Below, one piece after another: positions 25,823 to 34,175 of a DNA stretch of 64,000 nucleotides. Position numbers and translations under genes: made by a program. The notes under the pieces were generated by a model. It saw only the letters and a list, made by a program, of their open reading frames with translations, was not told where the DNA came from and made no database searches. This DNA is from JACVRX01 sp046726315 (GTDB lineage: Bacteria; Actinomycetota; Actinomycetes; Jiangellales; Jiangellaceae). How positions within the stretch are numbered: position 1 is the stretch's first letter; the number at the start of each line of letters is the position of its first letter. Where the stretch lies: positions 1-64,000 of the forward strand of contig JBKPAG010000011.1 in NCBI GenBank assembly GCA_046726315.1, given 5' to 3'.

Positions 25823-26251
25823 ATGGCGTACAGCGTTCAGAAAACCGACGACGAGTGGCGGGCCGAGTTGTCCCCCGCCGAGTACCACGTGCTGCGCGAG
25901 GCTGGTACCGAGCGGCCGGGCTCCAGCCCGCTCGAGGCAGCCGACGACAGGCCGTACGCGTATGAGTGCCGCGCCTGCGGCGCGGAACTGTTCCGTACCG
26001 AGACGAAATTCGACTCGCACTGCGGGTGGCCCTCGTTCTACGCGCCGCTGGCCGAGGACCGAGTCGAGTACCTCGAGGACCGTTCGTTCGGATCGGTACG
26101 CACCGAGGTTCGCTGTGCACGCTGCGGCTCGCACCTGGGGCACGTGTTCTCCGGCGAGGGATACGGGACTCCAACGGACCTGCGGTACTGCATCAACGGC
26201 ATCGCACTGCGCCGCGTCGAAGGCAGCGAGGCCGAGCACGTGGCGTCCTAA
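25823..26251 (+). CDS. msrB: Peptide-methionine (R)-S-oxide reductase
   Basis: A 142-residue MsrB. Structural zinc ligands are Cys49/Cys52 and Cys98/Cys101; the catalytic cysteine is Cys123 in RYCINGIAL; HCGWPSF (66-72) and LGHVF shape the active site. It repairs oxidised methionine in proteins using thioredoxin. The start ATG at 25823 gives the typical MAYSVQKTDDEWRAELSPAEY. The gene is followed after 4 nt by a broken elaA-like gene on the same strand, so the two were probably an operon. Confidence 0.93.
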   Translation: MAYSVQKTDDEWRAELSPAEYHVLREAGTERPGSSPLEAADDRPYAYECRACGAELFRTETKFDSHCGWPSFYAPLAEDRVEYLEDRSFGSVRTEVRCARCGSHLGHVFSGEGYGTPTDLRYCINGIALRRVEGSEAEHVAS

Positions 26252-26255
26252 GCGG

Positions 26256-26734
26256 GTGGAGCTGCATGCCGCGACGTTCAGCGAACTGGACGCCGTTACT
26301 TTGTACGCGCTGCTGCGGCTGCGGGTGGACGTGTTCGTCGTCGAACAACACTGCGCCTATCCGGACTTGGACGGACGAGATGCCGACCCCGACACGACGC
26401 ATCTGTGGCTCACGGTCGACGGCGACACATCTCCGGTTGCTTGCTTGCGCATCCTGACCGAGCCAGACGGCAACGCCAGGATCGGGCGAGTCGCGGTGGC
26501 ACCGGAAGCCCGCGGCGCCGGGCTGGCGCGCGCCAGCTGATGGAGGAGGCTCTCTCGAGGATCGGCGGCCGACCCTGCATCCTGGATGCACAGGCCCACC
26601 TGGTCGAGTTCTACCGTGGTCTTGGCTTCGCGGTGGCCGGGCCCGAGTTCCTCGAGGACGACATCCCCCACGTCCCGATGCGCCGCGTAGGCGGGCTTGT
26701 CGCTGACCGCCCGCCACACCACCAGGAGAGTTGA
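26256..26734 (+). pseudogene. ElaA-like GNAT acetyltransferase, frameshifted
   Basis: The frame from GTG 26256 encodes ELDAVTLYALLRLRVDVFVVEQ, CAYPDLDGRDADP, HLWLTVDG, the acyl-CoA region RIGRVAVAPEARGAGLAR, then a stop at 26538-26540. Another frame supplies the remainder: QLMEEALSRIG, CILDAQAHLVEFYRGLGFAV and DDIPHVPMRR. This is the ElaA family pattern. Deleting one GC from the GCGCGCG tract at about 26531-26537 restores a single frame. It is thus either a recent slippage mutation, a reversible switch or an error. ElaA-type enzymes are poorly characterised N-acetyltransferases. It follows msrB. Confidence 0.75.
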
Positions 26735-26779
26735 TACACCCCCAGGCTTGCAAGCCTGGGGGTGTATATGCAGGGGTGG
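26734..26779. repeat. Palindromic element copy 1 (likely 3'-end hairpin)
   Basis: A perfect 34-nt palindrome spans 26734-26767 (left arm ATACACCCCCAGGCTTG), followed by CAGGGGTGG at 26771-26779. A second copy with the same spacing is at 48501-48545. The element lies between the end of the broken elaA gene and the stop of convergent hemQ, so it could serve as a bidirectional terminator. Between copies, three pairs in the stem differ in both arms, which keeps the palindrome. Confidence 0.7.
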
Positions 26780-26813
26780 ACCCCGTGGTCATTTCGGCCG
26801 AGCTGGGCGCGCT

Positions 26814-27515
26814 CTAGGGCAGCGCTGCGACGATCTCCTCGACCGGCTTGCGGCGGCCGGTGTAGAACGGCACCTCCTCGCGGACATGCCGGCGAGCCGC
26901 TGACGCGCGTAGATGACGCATCAGATCCACGATGCGGTGCAGTTCGTCGGCCTCGAAGGCCAGCATCCACTCGTAGTCGCCCAGAGCGAACGAGGCGACG
27001 GTGTTGGCGCGCACGTCCGGGTAGTCGCGCGCCATCACCCCGTGCTCGGCCAACATGGTGCGGCGTTCCTGCTCGGGCAACAGGTACCACTCGTAGGACC
27101 GCACAAACGGGTACACGCAGACGTAGCTCCGCGGCTCCTCCTGTGCCAGAAACGCCGGAACGTGGCTCTTGTTGAACTCGGCCGGCCGGTGCAGCGCGGC
27201 CTGTGACCAGACCGGCTCGAGCCTGCCTCCGAGTGCCGTCCGGCGGAACCGGTGATAGGCCTCCTGGAGATCGTCCGCAGCAGGCGCGTGCCACCAGATC
27301 ATCAGGTCGGCATCGGCCCGCAGCCCGCCAAGGTCGTAAGTGCCACGTACGACGACGTCCTTCCCGGCCAGCTCGGCGAACAGATCCCCCACCTCGGCGG
27401 CGTACGGCCCCCGGTCGGCATCGCCCAGCGGTTCTCGCAGCCGGAACACCGACCACATCGTGTAACGGACCAACTGGTTCAGATCCCGGGCCTTCGGCTG
27501 GGCCGATTCGCTCAT
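26814..27515 (-). CDS. hemQ: Coproheme decarboxylase HemQ (chlorite-dismutase family)
   Basis: A 233-residue protein beginning MSESAQPKARDLNQLVRYTM, with MWSVFRL, VVVRGTYDLGGLRADADLMI, a long WYLLPEQERRTMLAEHG segment and YTGRRKPVEEIVAALP. This matches HemQ, which converts coproheme to protoheme as the last step of the Gram-positive/actinobacterial haem route, using peroxide. It overlaps the 3' end of the upstream hemG-like gene by 4 nt. Together with hemE and hemH elsewhere in the window, the late haem route is present. The start ATG at 27515 is set by the overlap and the family N-terminus. Confidence 0.9.
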   Translation of the reverse strand: MSESAQPKARDLNQLVRYTMWSVFRLREPLGDADRGPYAAEVGDLFAELAGKDVVVRGTYDLGGLRADADLMIWWHAPAADDLQEAYHRFRRTALGGRLEPVWSQAALHRPAEFNKSHVPAFLAQEEPRSYVCVYPFVRSYEWYLLPEQERRTMLAEHGVMARDYPDVRANTVASFALGDYEWMLAFEADELHRIVDLMRHLRASAARRHVREEVPFYTGRRKPVEEIVAALP

Positions 27516-28936
27516 GGTCTCGATACTGGCACGAGTCCCAGACCGCGCAGGACTCCGTCTGCCGCGCGCTGTGCGCTGGCTACGCAGGCGGCCACTCCGA
27601 CCCCGTCGTACACAGCCCCGCACACCGCCAGACCGGGCAACGCGTCGAGGGCAGCGCGTACCCGCGCCATCCGCTCCACATGTCCGACGGCGTATTGCGG
27701 CAGCGCACCGCCCCACCTCGACACGTGAGTGCCGACCGGTCGCCCAGCGACTCCCACAGCATCGGTCAGCTCGGCCAGCACGGTGCTCACCAGTTCCTGG
27801 TCCTCGTGTTGGAGGTCGGCCTGGCCGCGATGCCGGCCGATCGAAGCCCGCAGTAGGACGAGGTCGTCGGCAGACTTTGCCAGCCAGTCCCACTTCACCG
27901 ACGAGATCGTCACCGCCGTCGTCACGTGACCGTCGACCGGGGGGACGAGGAATCCAGACCAGCGTGGTGGCTCGGGGAATGCCGTGACGGGCAGTGCGAG
28001 GGTGATGATCGCGACGCTCGCGTATTCCACCGCCGCGAGCCTCGCCGTGGCGGCGGGAGCCACGTCGTGCAGCATCCGCGCCGCGGGGGTGGCGGGCACC
28101 GCGACGATCACCGCATCGGCGTCGATGGTGGTCGACCTGGGCACCGGGCCGATCTCCACCCGCCAGCCGGTTGGCGAGCGAGAAATGCGCGTGACCGTGG
28201 TGTCGGTCCGGATCCGCGCGCCCGACGCGGCTGCGACCGCCGCAGGCAACCGTCCGACGCCGCCGCGGATCCCCGCGAAAACGGGCACATCCGGCCGGGG
28301 GACCACGGCTTCATGCACCGATGCCGCGGCCCTCAACAGCGAACGATGACAGGTCAGAGCATCAGCAAGTTGCGGCATGGTCGCCCGCAACGAGAGCTCG
28401 TCGGCCCGGCCCGCGTACACGCCGCCGAGGAACGGCTCGACCAGTCGTTCGGTGACCGCCGGTCCCATCCGCTCGGACACCAGAGTCCCGACGGCGACGT
28501 CACGGTCCAGTGGCAGGCCGGGAACCGTTGGCTCGGCATCAACGAGCGCCACCTCCTCGGGCCAGAGCACGTCGGCGAGTCCCGCGGGGTCGGACGGAAC
28601 ACCCAGCACCGTGCTGGTGGGCAGCGGCACGATGGAACCGCGGCTCCACAGCCCGGCTGCCACTGAGACGGGATACTCCAGGTCGTCCTCGAGCCCCACC
28701 GCCCGAACCAGATCGACCGCCTCCGGTCGGCGGTTGAGCAGCGACTCCGCGCCCGCGTCGACCGTCATCCCGGCCACCTCGGCCAGCCGGAGGTGGCCGC
28801 CCACTACTGGCGCCTTTTCCAGAACCGTGATGTGAGTGGCGTCACCCGCGCTCTGGGAGACGGCGTGCGCAGCAGAAAGCCCGCTGATGCCACCGCCCAC
28901 CACCACCACGTGGTGCGGGCGCCGGCGGTCGCTCAT
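27512..28936 (-). CDS. hemG: Coproporphyrinogen/protoporphyrinogen oxidase (FAD)
   Basis: A 474-residue flavin amine-oxidase-fold enzyme. The Rossmann start is VVVVGGGISGLSAAHAVSQ, then TVLEKAPVVGGHLRLAEV and TVDAGAESLLNRRP; the C-terminal FAD loop is ALPGLAVCGAVYDGVGVAAC. With hemQ overlapping downstream, the enzyme most probably oxidises coproporphyrinogen III to coproporphyrin III (CgoX in newer naming) rather than acting in the protoporphyrin route. Length is normal. Substrate choice is inferred from the hemQ partner, not from residues I can identify. Confidence 0.88.
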   Translation of the reverse strand: MSDRRRPHHVVVVGGGISGLSAAHAVSQSAGDATHITVLEKAPVVGGHLRLAEVAGMTVDAGAESLLNRRPEAVDLVRAVGLEDDLEYPVSVAAGLWSRGSIVPLPTSTVLGVPSDPAGLADVLWPEEVALVDAEPTVPGLPLDRDVAVGTLVSERMGPAVTERLVEPFLGGVYAGRADELSLRATMPQLADALTCHRSLLRAAASVHEAVVPRPDVPVFAGIRGGVGRLPAAVAAASGARIRTDTTVTRISRSPTGWRVEIGPVPRSTTIDADAVIVAVPATPAARMLHDVAPAATARLAAVEYASVAIITLALPVTAFPEPPRWSGFLVPPVDGHVTTAVTISSVKWDWLAKSADDLVLLRASIGRHRGQADLQHEDQELVSTVLAELTDAVGVAGRPVGTHVSRWGGALPQYAVGHVERMARVRAALDALPGLAVCGAVYDGVGVAACVASAQRAADGVLRGLGLVPVSRP

Positions 28937-29044
28937 CCGAACACTCTGTCATCTCGTCCCAATCGTGACTCGGCGCGTGCAACCGACGTTGGCAAGGCCG
29001 CGTCCCAGCAACGACACAGGTCCACCTCGGCTCGGAAGGCGGTC

Positions 29045-29463
29045 ATGAACAGGGGTCTGGGGACGGTCGTCTCGCTGTTGGCGGCGGTATTGATCGCGGG
29101 GTGCGCTCGCGGCGAAGGCGACGAATCGGGCAGAGGGGACGCCGGCGGTGAATCGGCCGCAGACGCGGAGTCAGCAGCAGACAGCGCTGCTGAAGAAGGC
29201 GCCGGCGGCGACTCGGACTCAGTTTGCTCCGACGGCAGGAGGAGCTGGCGAAGCTGACCGCGCTCGCCACGGTTACCGTCACGTTTCTCCCCCGGGCAGC
29301 GAAGCCGAGCAGGCGAACGTGGGATTCGTGTCCGGCCATCGCGGTGGGCGCGTTGTTGCCGTTCGCACTCGTGGCGGCGGCGGTGGGTGTACCGACCTGG
29401 TTGGCCATCCGCCGCAGACGGCGGGTCACTCCCGTTGCGTCCGACGCTCAGTCCTCCGCGTGA
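29045..29463 (+). pseudogene. DUF4349 lipoprotein remnant with internal deletion
   Basis: The N-terminus (NRGLGTVVSLLAAVLIAGC) is a lipoprotein signal with lipobox IAGC, then an Ala/Asp/Glu/Ser/Gly-rich linker. Near 29218-29230 the frame changes and jumps to LLRRQEELAKLTALATVTVT, the end of the DUF4349 coiled-coil domain, then a degraded linker and the C-terminal membrane helix ALLPFALVAAAVGVPTWLAI. Intact DUF4349 proteins have about 200 further residues in between. The deletion plus frameshift indicates a dead gene. Its 3' end overlaps convergent hemE by 16 nt. Confidence 0.75.
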
Positions 29464-30467
29464 AGCGTCTCGACGACCCGAGCCAGGACGTCCGGGTCGG
29501 TCGAGGGCAGGACGCCGTGGCCGAGGTTGAACACGTGCCCGTGCGCGGCACGGCCCTCGGCGACGACTCGGCGCACCTCGCGTTCGACGACCGGCCAGCC
29601 GGCGCCGAGCACGGCCGGGTCGAGATTCCCCTGTAGCGCCTTGCCGGGAACCCGGCGCGCAGCCTCGTCGAGTGGGACCCGCCAGTCGACTCCCACTACC
29701 TCTGCACCAGCCGCCCCTATCAGGGCGAGCAGTTCACCGGTGCCTACGCCGAAATGGATCCGCGGCACATGCAGGTCACTGATCGCTTCGAGCACCGCGG
29801 CGCTGTGCGGCAACACGAACCGTCCGTAGTCGGCGGCTGACAGCACGCCCACCCATGAGTCGAAGAGCTGCACAACCCTGGCTCCCGCTGTGATCTGAAC
29901 TCGCAGGAACTGCGCGGAGATCGCGGCCAGCCTCGCCAGCAGGTCATTCCAGAGATCCGGGTCGGCATGCATGAGCGCCTTGGTTCGTTCGTGTGTCCGC
30001 GACGGCCCGCCTTCGACCAGATAGGACGCGAGCGTGAACGGAGCGCCGGCGAAGCCGATCACTGGCGTCGTGCCCAGTTCATTGACCAGCGCGCTGACGG
30101 CGTCGTTGACATAGGACACGTCGGCCGGCTCCAGTGGGCGCAGAACCTCGAGGTCCGCCCGGGTGCGGATCGGCCGCTCCAACACGGGACCGATCCCTGG
30201 CTCGATCTCGATGCCCACGCCCACCGCACGCAACGGCACGACGATGTCCGAGAACAAGATCGCCGCGTCGACCCCGTAACGGCGAACCGGCTGCAACGTC
30301 AACTCGACGATCATCTCGGGCCGGCTGCAGGCCTCGAGCATGGGCACGTCGTTGCGCACTTTGCGGTACTCGGGGAGGGACCGGCCTGCCTGGCGCATGA
30401 ACCACACCGGCGGCCGGCGCAGGACTTCGCCCCGGCAGGCGCGGAGCAGGGGCGGGTCGGGCGTCAC
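29448..30467 (-). CDS. hemE: Uroporphyrinogen decarboxylase
   Basis: A 339-residue TIM-barrel enzyme that decarboxylates uroporphyrinogen III to coproporphyrinogen III. The signature RPPVWFMRQAGRSLPEYRKV is intact with its arginines; further blocks are AAILFSDIVVPLRAVGVGI, VIGFAGAPFTLASYLVEGGP and VGVDWRVPLDEAARRV with the active-site aspartate. Start GTG 30467 precedes TPDPPLLRACRGEVLRRPPV as in homologues; the open frame extends further upstream but overlaps the divergent DUF3000 gene. It feeds the coproporphyrin-dependent route with the hemG-like enzyme and HemQ. Confidence 0.92.
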   Translation of the reverse strand: MTPDPPLLRACRGEVLRRPPVWFMRQAGRSLPEYRKVRNDVPMLEACSRPEMIVELTLQPVRRYGVDAAILFSDIVVPLRAVGVGIEIEPGIGPVLERPIRTRADLEVLRPLEPADVSYVNDAVSALVNELGTTPVIGFAGAPFTLASYLVEGGPSRTHERTKALMHADPDLWNDLLARLAAISAQFLRVQITAGARVVQLFDSWVGVLSAADYGRFVLPHSAAVLEAISDLHVPRIHFGVGTGELLALIGAAGAEVVGVDWRVPLDEAARRVPGKALQGNLDPAVLGAGWPVVEREVRRVVAEGRAAHGHVFNLGHGVLPSTDPDVLARVVETLHAED

Positions 30468-30531
30468 GTATGGATCTTCGCACGGGCGTGCCGTGCTCCC
30501 GGCCGGAGACGCCTCGCCGTAGGCTGCCCGG

Positions 30532-31119
30532 GTGGCATGGAGCAACGGGCCGGACCGTACTGACCCCGGCATCCCCGCCGCCTTCATCCGGGCGGTGGAC
30601 ACCCTGCGCTCGGCCCGACTGCGGGCCGAGGTCGCGGTCGATCTGACACCGCCGCCCAAGCGCCTGGCCCCGCATGCGTTCGCGCTCACCGCCGAAGTCG
30701 CCGGCGATGCAGCGTCGGGTCGGCTGGTGCTCCTGCACGACCCACTCGGCCAAGAGGTGTGGCACGGTCAGTTCCGGTTGGTGACCTACATCCGGGCAGC
30801 GCTGGAGGCCGAGATGGCGACCGACCCGTTTGTTCTCGGCGTCGGGTGGGCGTGGCTGACCGAGGCACTTGCCGGACGCGCTGCTCCTTACACCGCCGCC
30901 AGCGGCACCGTCACACGAGTAGCGTCGGAGTCGTTCGGCGCCATGGCTGCGGAGCCACCCACGGCGGAGATCGAGATCAGGGCGTCGTGGACCCCGCTCG
31001 ACCCGGACCTCGCCCCGCATGCCCTGGCTTGGGGTGATGTGCTCACTCTTGCCGCGGGCCTGACTCCTCTTCCGGCTGGCGTCGTGGCGATCCCGCCACG
31101 AGGCGGCCCGGCGCGGTGA
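30532..31119 (+). CDS. DUF3000 family protein
   Basis: A 195-residue protein with the DUF3000 pattern: RLAPHAFALTAEVAGDA, GRLVLLHDPLGQEVWHGQFR, GVGWAWLTEALAGRAAPYTA, SWTPLDPDLAPHALAW. In actinobacteria it commonly lies between hemE and an RNase D-like gene, exactly as here. Function is unknown. It is divergent from hemE with 64 nt between starts, and its stop overlaps the GTG of the RNase D gene, so the two are translationally coupled. Start GTG 30532 is taken as the first plausible codon. Confidence 0.85.
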   Translation: MAWSNGPDRTDPGIPAAFIRAVDTLRSARLRAEVAVDLTPPPKRLAPHAFALTAEVAGDAASGRLVLLHDPLGQEVWHGQFRLVTYIRAALEAEMATDPFVLGVGWAWLTEALAGRAAPYTAASGTVTRVASESFGAMAAEPPTAEIEIRASWTPLDPDLAPHALAWGDVLTLAAGLTPLPAGVVAIPPRGGPAR

Positions 31120-32327
31120 CCGCGGCTGCCCTTCCCCTGACCGAACCGCGCGACGGTCTACCGCCGGTCGTCGCCGACGCCGGCGCGCTCGCTGAGACGG
31201 TTGCAGCGTTCCACGCAGCGCAGGGGCCGGCCGCCGTCGACGCTGAACGCGCGTCCGGTTACCGCTACAGCCACCGCGCCTACCTCGTCCAGCTGCGCCG
31301 GACCGGCGCCGGCACGGCCTTGATCGACCCACTCGCCTGTCCTGACCTGTCCGCGCTGGGCGATGTATTGGCCGACGTCGAGTGGGTCTTGCATGCGGCG
31401 AACCAGGACCTGCCGTGCCTGGCCGAAATCGGCATGAGACCGTCCCGGCTGTTCGACACCGAGCTCGCCGGACGGTTGCTGGGCTACCCGCGGGTCGGGC
31501 TGGCGCCTCTGGTCGAAAGCGTCCTCGGATACACGCTGGAGAAGGGCCATTCGGCCGCGGACTGGTCGACCCGGCCGCTCCCCGAACCATGGCTCCGGTA
31601 CGCCGCGCTGGACGTCGAGCTGCTGATCGAACTGCGTGAGGTACTCGAGGCGGAACTTCGGCGGTACGGGAAGCTGCCGTGGGCGGAAGAGGAGTTCGCG
31701 GCACTCACCGCGTTCAGCCCGCCCGAGGCGCGCAGTGACCCCTGGCGCCGAACATCGGGACTGCACCGGGTCCGGGACCGTCGGGGCTTGGCCGCGGTGC
31801 GCGAGCTGTGGCTGGAACGCGACCGGTTGGCTCACCGCCGTGACATCGCGCCTGGACGGGTGCTTCCCGACGCTGCAATCGTCGAGGCGGCGCTCGCGAT
31901 GCCCACCGGCCCGGCCGAGCTGGCGACGTTGCCAATCTTTCGGGGGCGGGCGCAACGACGAGAGGCGGAGCGCTGGGCCCGCGCGGTCGACCGGGCCAGA
32001 AGGGCATCCGACCACGACCTGCCAGCGCTCGCAGCGCGCTACGACGGACCGCCGCCCGCGAGATCGTGGGCATCGCGGGACCCGGCAGCCGCTGCCCGCC
32101 TGGCCGCAGCTCGCGCCGCAGTGGGCGCCGTCGCCGAAGAACACGGGCTGCCGGTCGAGAACCTGCTCACGCCCGAAACGTTGCGACGAGCCGCCTGGTC
32201 ACCTCCCGATCCGCCGACGGCCGAGGCGCTCGCCGCAGCCTTCCGCGGGCGCGGGGCCCGCGACTGGCAGATTCGACTCACGGCCGAAGCGGTCAGCGAC
32301 GCGTTCGCGGGCATTCCCGCACCTTGA
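31116..32327 (+). CDS. rnd: Ribonuclease D-like 3'-5' exoribonuclease with HRDC domain
   Basis: A 403-residue DEDDy exonuclease. Exo I has VDAERASG with Asp42 and Glu44; Exo II has HAANQDLPC; Exo III has RYAALDVELL with the Tyr and Asp four residues apart. An HRDC domain follows (about 210-290; ELWLERDRLAHRRDIAPGRVLP), and the C-terminal third is rich in arginine and alanine. RNase D trims structured RNA 3' ends such as tRNA precursors in E. coli; the actinobacterial substrate is unproven. It overlaps DUF3000 by 4 nt. Its 3' end meets a remnant of a small secreted protein on the opposite strand. Confidence 0.85.
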   Translation: MTAAALPLTEPRDGLPPVVADAGALAETVAAFHAAQGPAAVDAERASGYRYSHRAYLVQLRRTGAGTALIDPLACPDLSALGDVLADVEWVLHAANQDLPCLAEIGMRPSRLFDTELAGRLLGYPRVGLAPLVESVLGYTLEKGHSAADWSTRPLPEPWLRYAALDVELLIELREVLEAELRRYGKLPWAEEEFAALTAFSPPEARSDPWRRTSGLHRVRDRRGLAAVRELWLERDRLAHRRDIAPGRVLPDAAIVEAALAMPTGPAELATLPIFRGRAQRREAERWARAVDRARRASDHDLPALAARYDGPPPARSWASRDPAAAARLAAARAAVGAVAEEHGLPVENLLTPETLRRAAWSPPDPPTAEALAAAFRGRGARDWQIRLTAEAVSDAFAGIPAP

Positions 32328-32467
32328 CGGTTCTGGCGTTCAGCGCGCCGTTCCCGGTACGGCCCACCATCGTCGTTGGTTGTGGTGGCGAGCCCGAGAC
32401 CGGTGCCCGCACCGATGATTGCAAGGCCGACAGCCCCGGCTGTAATCCATCTCATCGTGTGCCGCAT
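32328..32467 (-). pseudogene. N-terminal remnant of a small secreted (PepSY-like) protein
   Basis: Reading backwards from ATG 32467, the frame gives MRHTMRWITAGAVGLAIIGA and GTGLGLATTTNDDGG, a signal-peptide-like start resembling small PepSY-domain proteins of actinobacteria. The frame then runs into the 3' end of the RNase D gene with unrelated sequence and no PepSY domain. It looks like a gene truncated by deletion against rnd. The family guess rests only on the signal-like start, so confidence is low; it could also be noise. Confidence 0.35.
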
Positions 32468-32589
32468 CGGGGTGTGCTTCCTCTCGTAGACGGCGTCCTC
32501 GCGGAAGCGCACGGAGGGTGCGCGTCGTCGGGGCATGTCCACGATGCCGAATGGCACCTGAAGGCGCCCTGAACGAGCAACGCGCGGGT

Positions 32590-32760
32590 CTATTCGGACG
32601 CCGAGCCCGACCCGGAGCCCGACCCGGAGCCGGAGCCCGAACCGGAGCCGGTATCGGTGCCGGTGTCGGCGCCGTCGTCGGCGCACCCGGCCAGGCCGAG
32701 CACGAGCACGGCGGCGGCCGCGGCGACGCGGGCGCCAAGCCGCTGGTAACGACGAGTCAT
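32590..32760 (-). CDS. 56-residue lipoprotein with Gly-Ser tail
   Basis: From ATG 32760 the frame reads a basic start (MTRRYQRLGARV), a hydrophobic core (AAAAAVLVLGLAG) and Cys26 in the lipobox LAGC, then ADDGADTGTDTG and seven Ser-Gly repeats before SASE. It is a complete lipoprotein with essentially no folded domain. The ATG overlaps the TGA of the upstream glycosyltransferase gene (ATGA), implying coupling. No family is recognised. The repeated GGCTCC-type codons make length variation likely. A chance frame is possible but the clean signal and coupling favour a real gene. Confidence 0.6.
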   Translation of the reverse strand: MTRRYQRLGARVAAAAAVLVLGLAGCADDGADTGTDTGSGSGSGSGSGSGSGSASE

Positions 32761-34175
32761 GGGACAAGGATCCTCTCGTTGGGACGGTTTTCAGCAGGAG
32801 CCGGCCGGCGGGCAGAGCGCGCGCCGACGACCAGCAGGACGAGGACGACAACCACCCACGCGATGTGCAGCGCCCAGAATCCGTGTCCCTGGGCGCGGTA
32901 ATCGGGCAACAGCGGCCGGAGCAATTGGTAGAGCGGGTCGTCCACGGCTTCGAAGGAGACGACCCAGGTGACCGCTCCGGACCAGCCGTCGATGAGCAGG
33001 GCCGCAAGATGCACTACGCCCGCAACCGCGAGTACGAGCGCGACCGGCTGGAGGCGCGGCACCATCCGTCCTATCCACCACAGGGTGGCCAGCGCGGCGA
33101 GCGGCAAGACCACGACGACCTGACGGCCCGGCCACCAGAACCCGTGCATGGTCAGGGCCGGCCAGGTCGCGACGGCCCAGCCGGCGAGCAGGGGTGCAAT
33201 GACCGCCGCCCTGGCGTGACCCGGTAGGTCTCGCCCCCGCCAGGCGACCAGCGCCGCGAGCGCCGGCACGGCCAGTAGCCAGACCGGCTGCCAGGCCACC
33301 AGCCCGTAGGCCCGGTCGCTGAGCAGGGCGACCAGGCGCAGCGAGCGCCCGACGTAATCCGGCTGGACGCCGACAACCGAGAACTCGCCGGTTTGCTCGA
33401 AATGATCGCCGGTCGCGTACACGGTCCAGCTGCCCCAGAGCAACCTGTGGGCGACCAGGTACCCGGCCCCCGACAACGCCAGGCCGCCCGCCAGCGCAGC
33501 CGCCGCTCCATGCCGCCGCTCCCGGACGAGTCGCACGAATACCACCGCGGCGAGCGCCGCCGCCACCGGGACGTACTTCACGCCCAGCCAGGGCAGGGTG
33601 GTGACGGCTGTTGCCGCCCCGACAAGCGCGGGCGCTCGTAGGGACCCGGTAGCGAGCGCGAGGCCCGCGAGCAGGGCGAGAGCCGCAGGCATCTCCGGGT
33701 AGAGCTGGTGGCCATACACGGCCAGCGGCGGTGACGCTCCGGCCAGCGCGGCGCCGACGCCGGCCAGCGACACCGGCACGCCGAACCGTCGCACTGCAAC
33801 CCACACCAGCAGCGCAGCGAGGGCACCGGCAAGGAGCGACAACGCGATCTTTGCGCCGACCCATCCGCCGACGCCCGCGGGCGCCGCCAGCAGAAGCGAC
33901 AGCAGCGGATCATGCGGGCTCAGCTGCCGGCCATCGGCGAGTTCGCTGGTCTGCACCGGCAACTCGGCGGCGAAGAACTCGCGATAGCGCCGTTCGGCGA
34001 GCTCGTCACCGATGTCGAGGTCGCCGTCTTCCCAGAGCGACAGCGCCGTCAACAGGTACTGGGGCTCGTCGACAGCAGCATTTCCGCCGTCGGTCGCCCG
34101 GACGCCGATACCGAGGAGAGCCGCACAGACTGTCACGGCGGCGGCACCCGCCATCGCCCACCTGAGTTTGGTCAT
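32757..34175 (-). CDS. Multi-pass membrane glycosyltransferase-like protein
   Basis: A 472-residue membrane protein with about 10 helices. The N-terminus (LRWAMAGAAAVTVCAALLGI) is followed by an extracytoplasmic loop with DEPQYLLTALSLWEDGDLDIG; this acidic pair in the first loop is typical of GT-C fold transferases that use polyprenyl-phosphate sugars. Later, HDPLLSLLLAAPAG and many helices follow. The exact donor and acceptor are unknown. It overlaps the downstream lipoprotein by 4 nt and the upstream epimerase remnant by 4 nt; nearby GT2 and FAD enzymes indicate a cell-envelope glycan role. ATG 34175 is chosen over the longer frame because it starts just before the first helix. Confidence 0.7.
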   Translation of the reverse strand: MTKLRWAMAGAAAVTVCAALLGIGVRATDGGNAAVDEPQYLLTALSLWEDGDLDIGDELAERRYREFFAAELPVQTSELADGRQLSPHDPLLSLLLAAPAGVGGWVGAKIALSLLAGALAALLVWVAVRRFGVPVSLAGVGAALAGASPPLAVYGHQLYPEMPAALALLAGLALATGSLRAPALVGAATAVTTLPWLGVKYVPVAAALAAVVFVRLVRERRHGAAAALAGGLALSGAGYLVAHRLLWGSWTVYATGDHFEQTGEFSVVGVQPDYVGRSLRLVALLSDRAYGLVAWQPVWLLAVPALAALVAWRGRDLPGHARAAVIAPLLAGWAVATWPALTMHGFWWPGRQVVVVLPLAALATLWWIGRMVPRLQPVALVLAVAGVVHLAALLIDGWSGAVTWVVSFEAVDDPLYQLLRPLLPDYRAQGHGFWALHIAWVVVVLVLLVVGARSARRPAPAENRPNERILVP

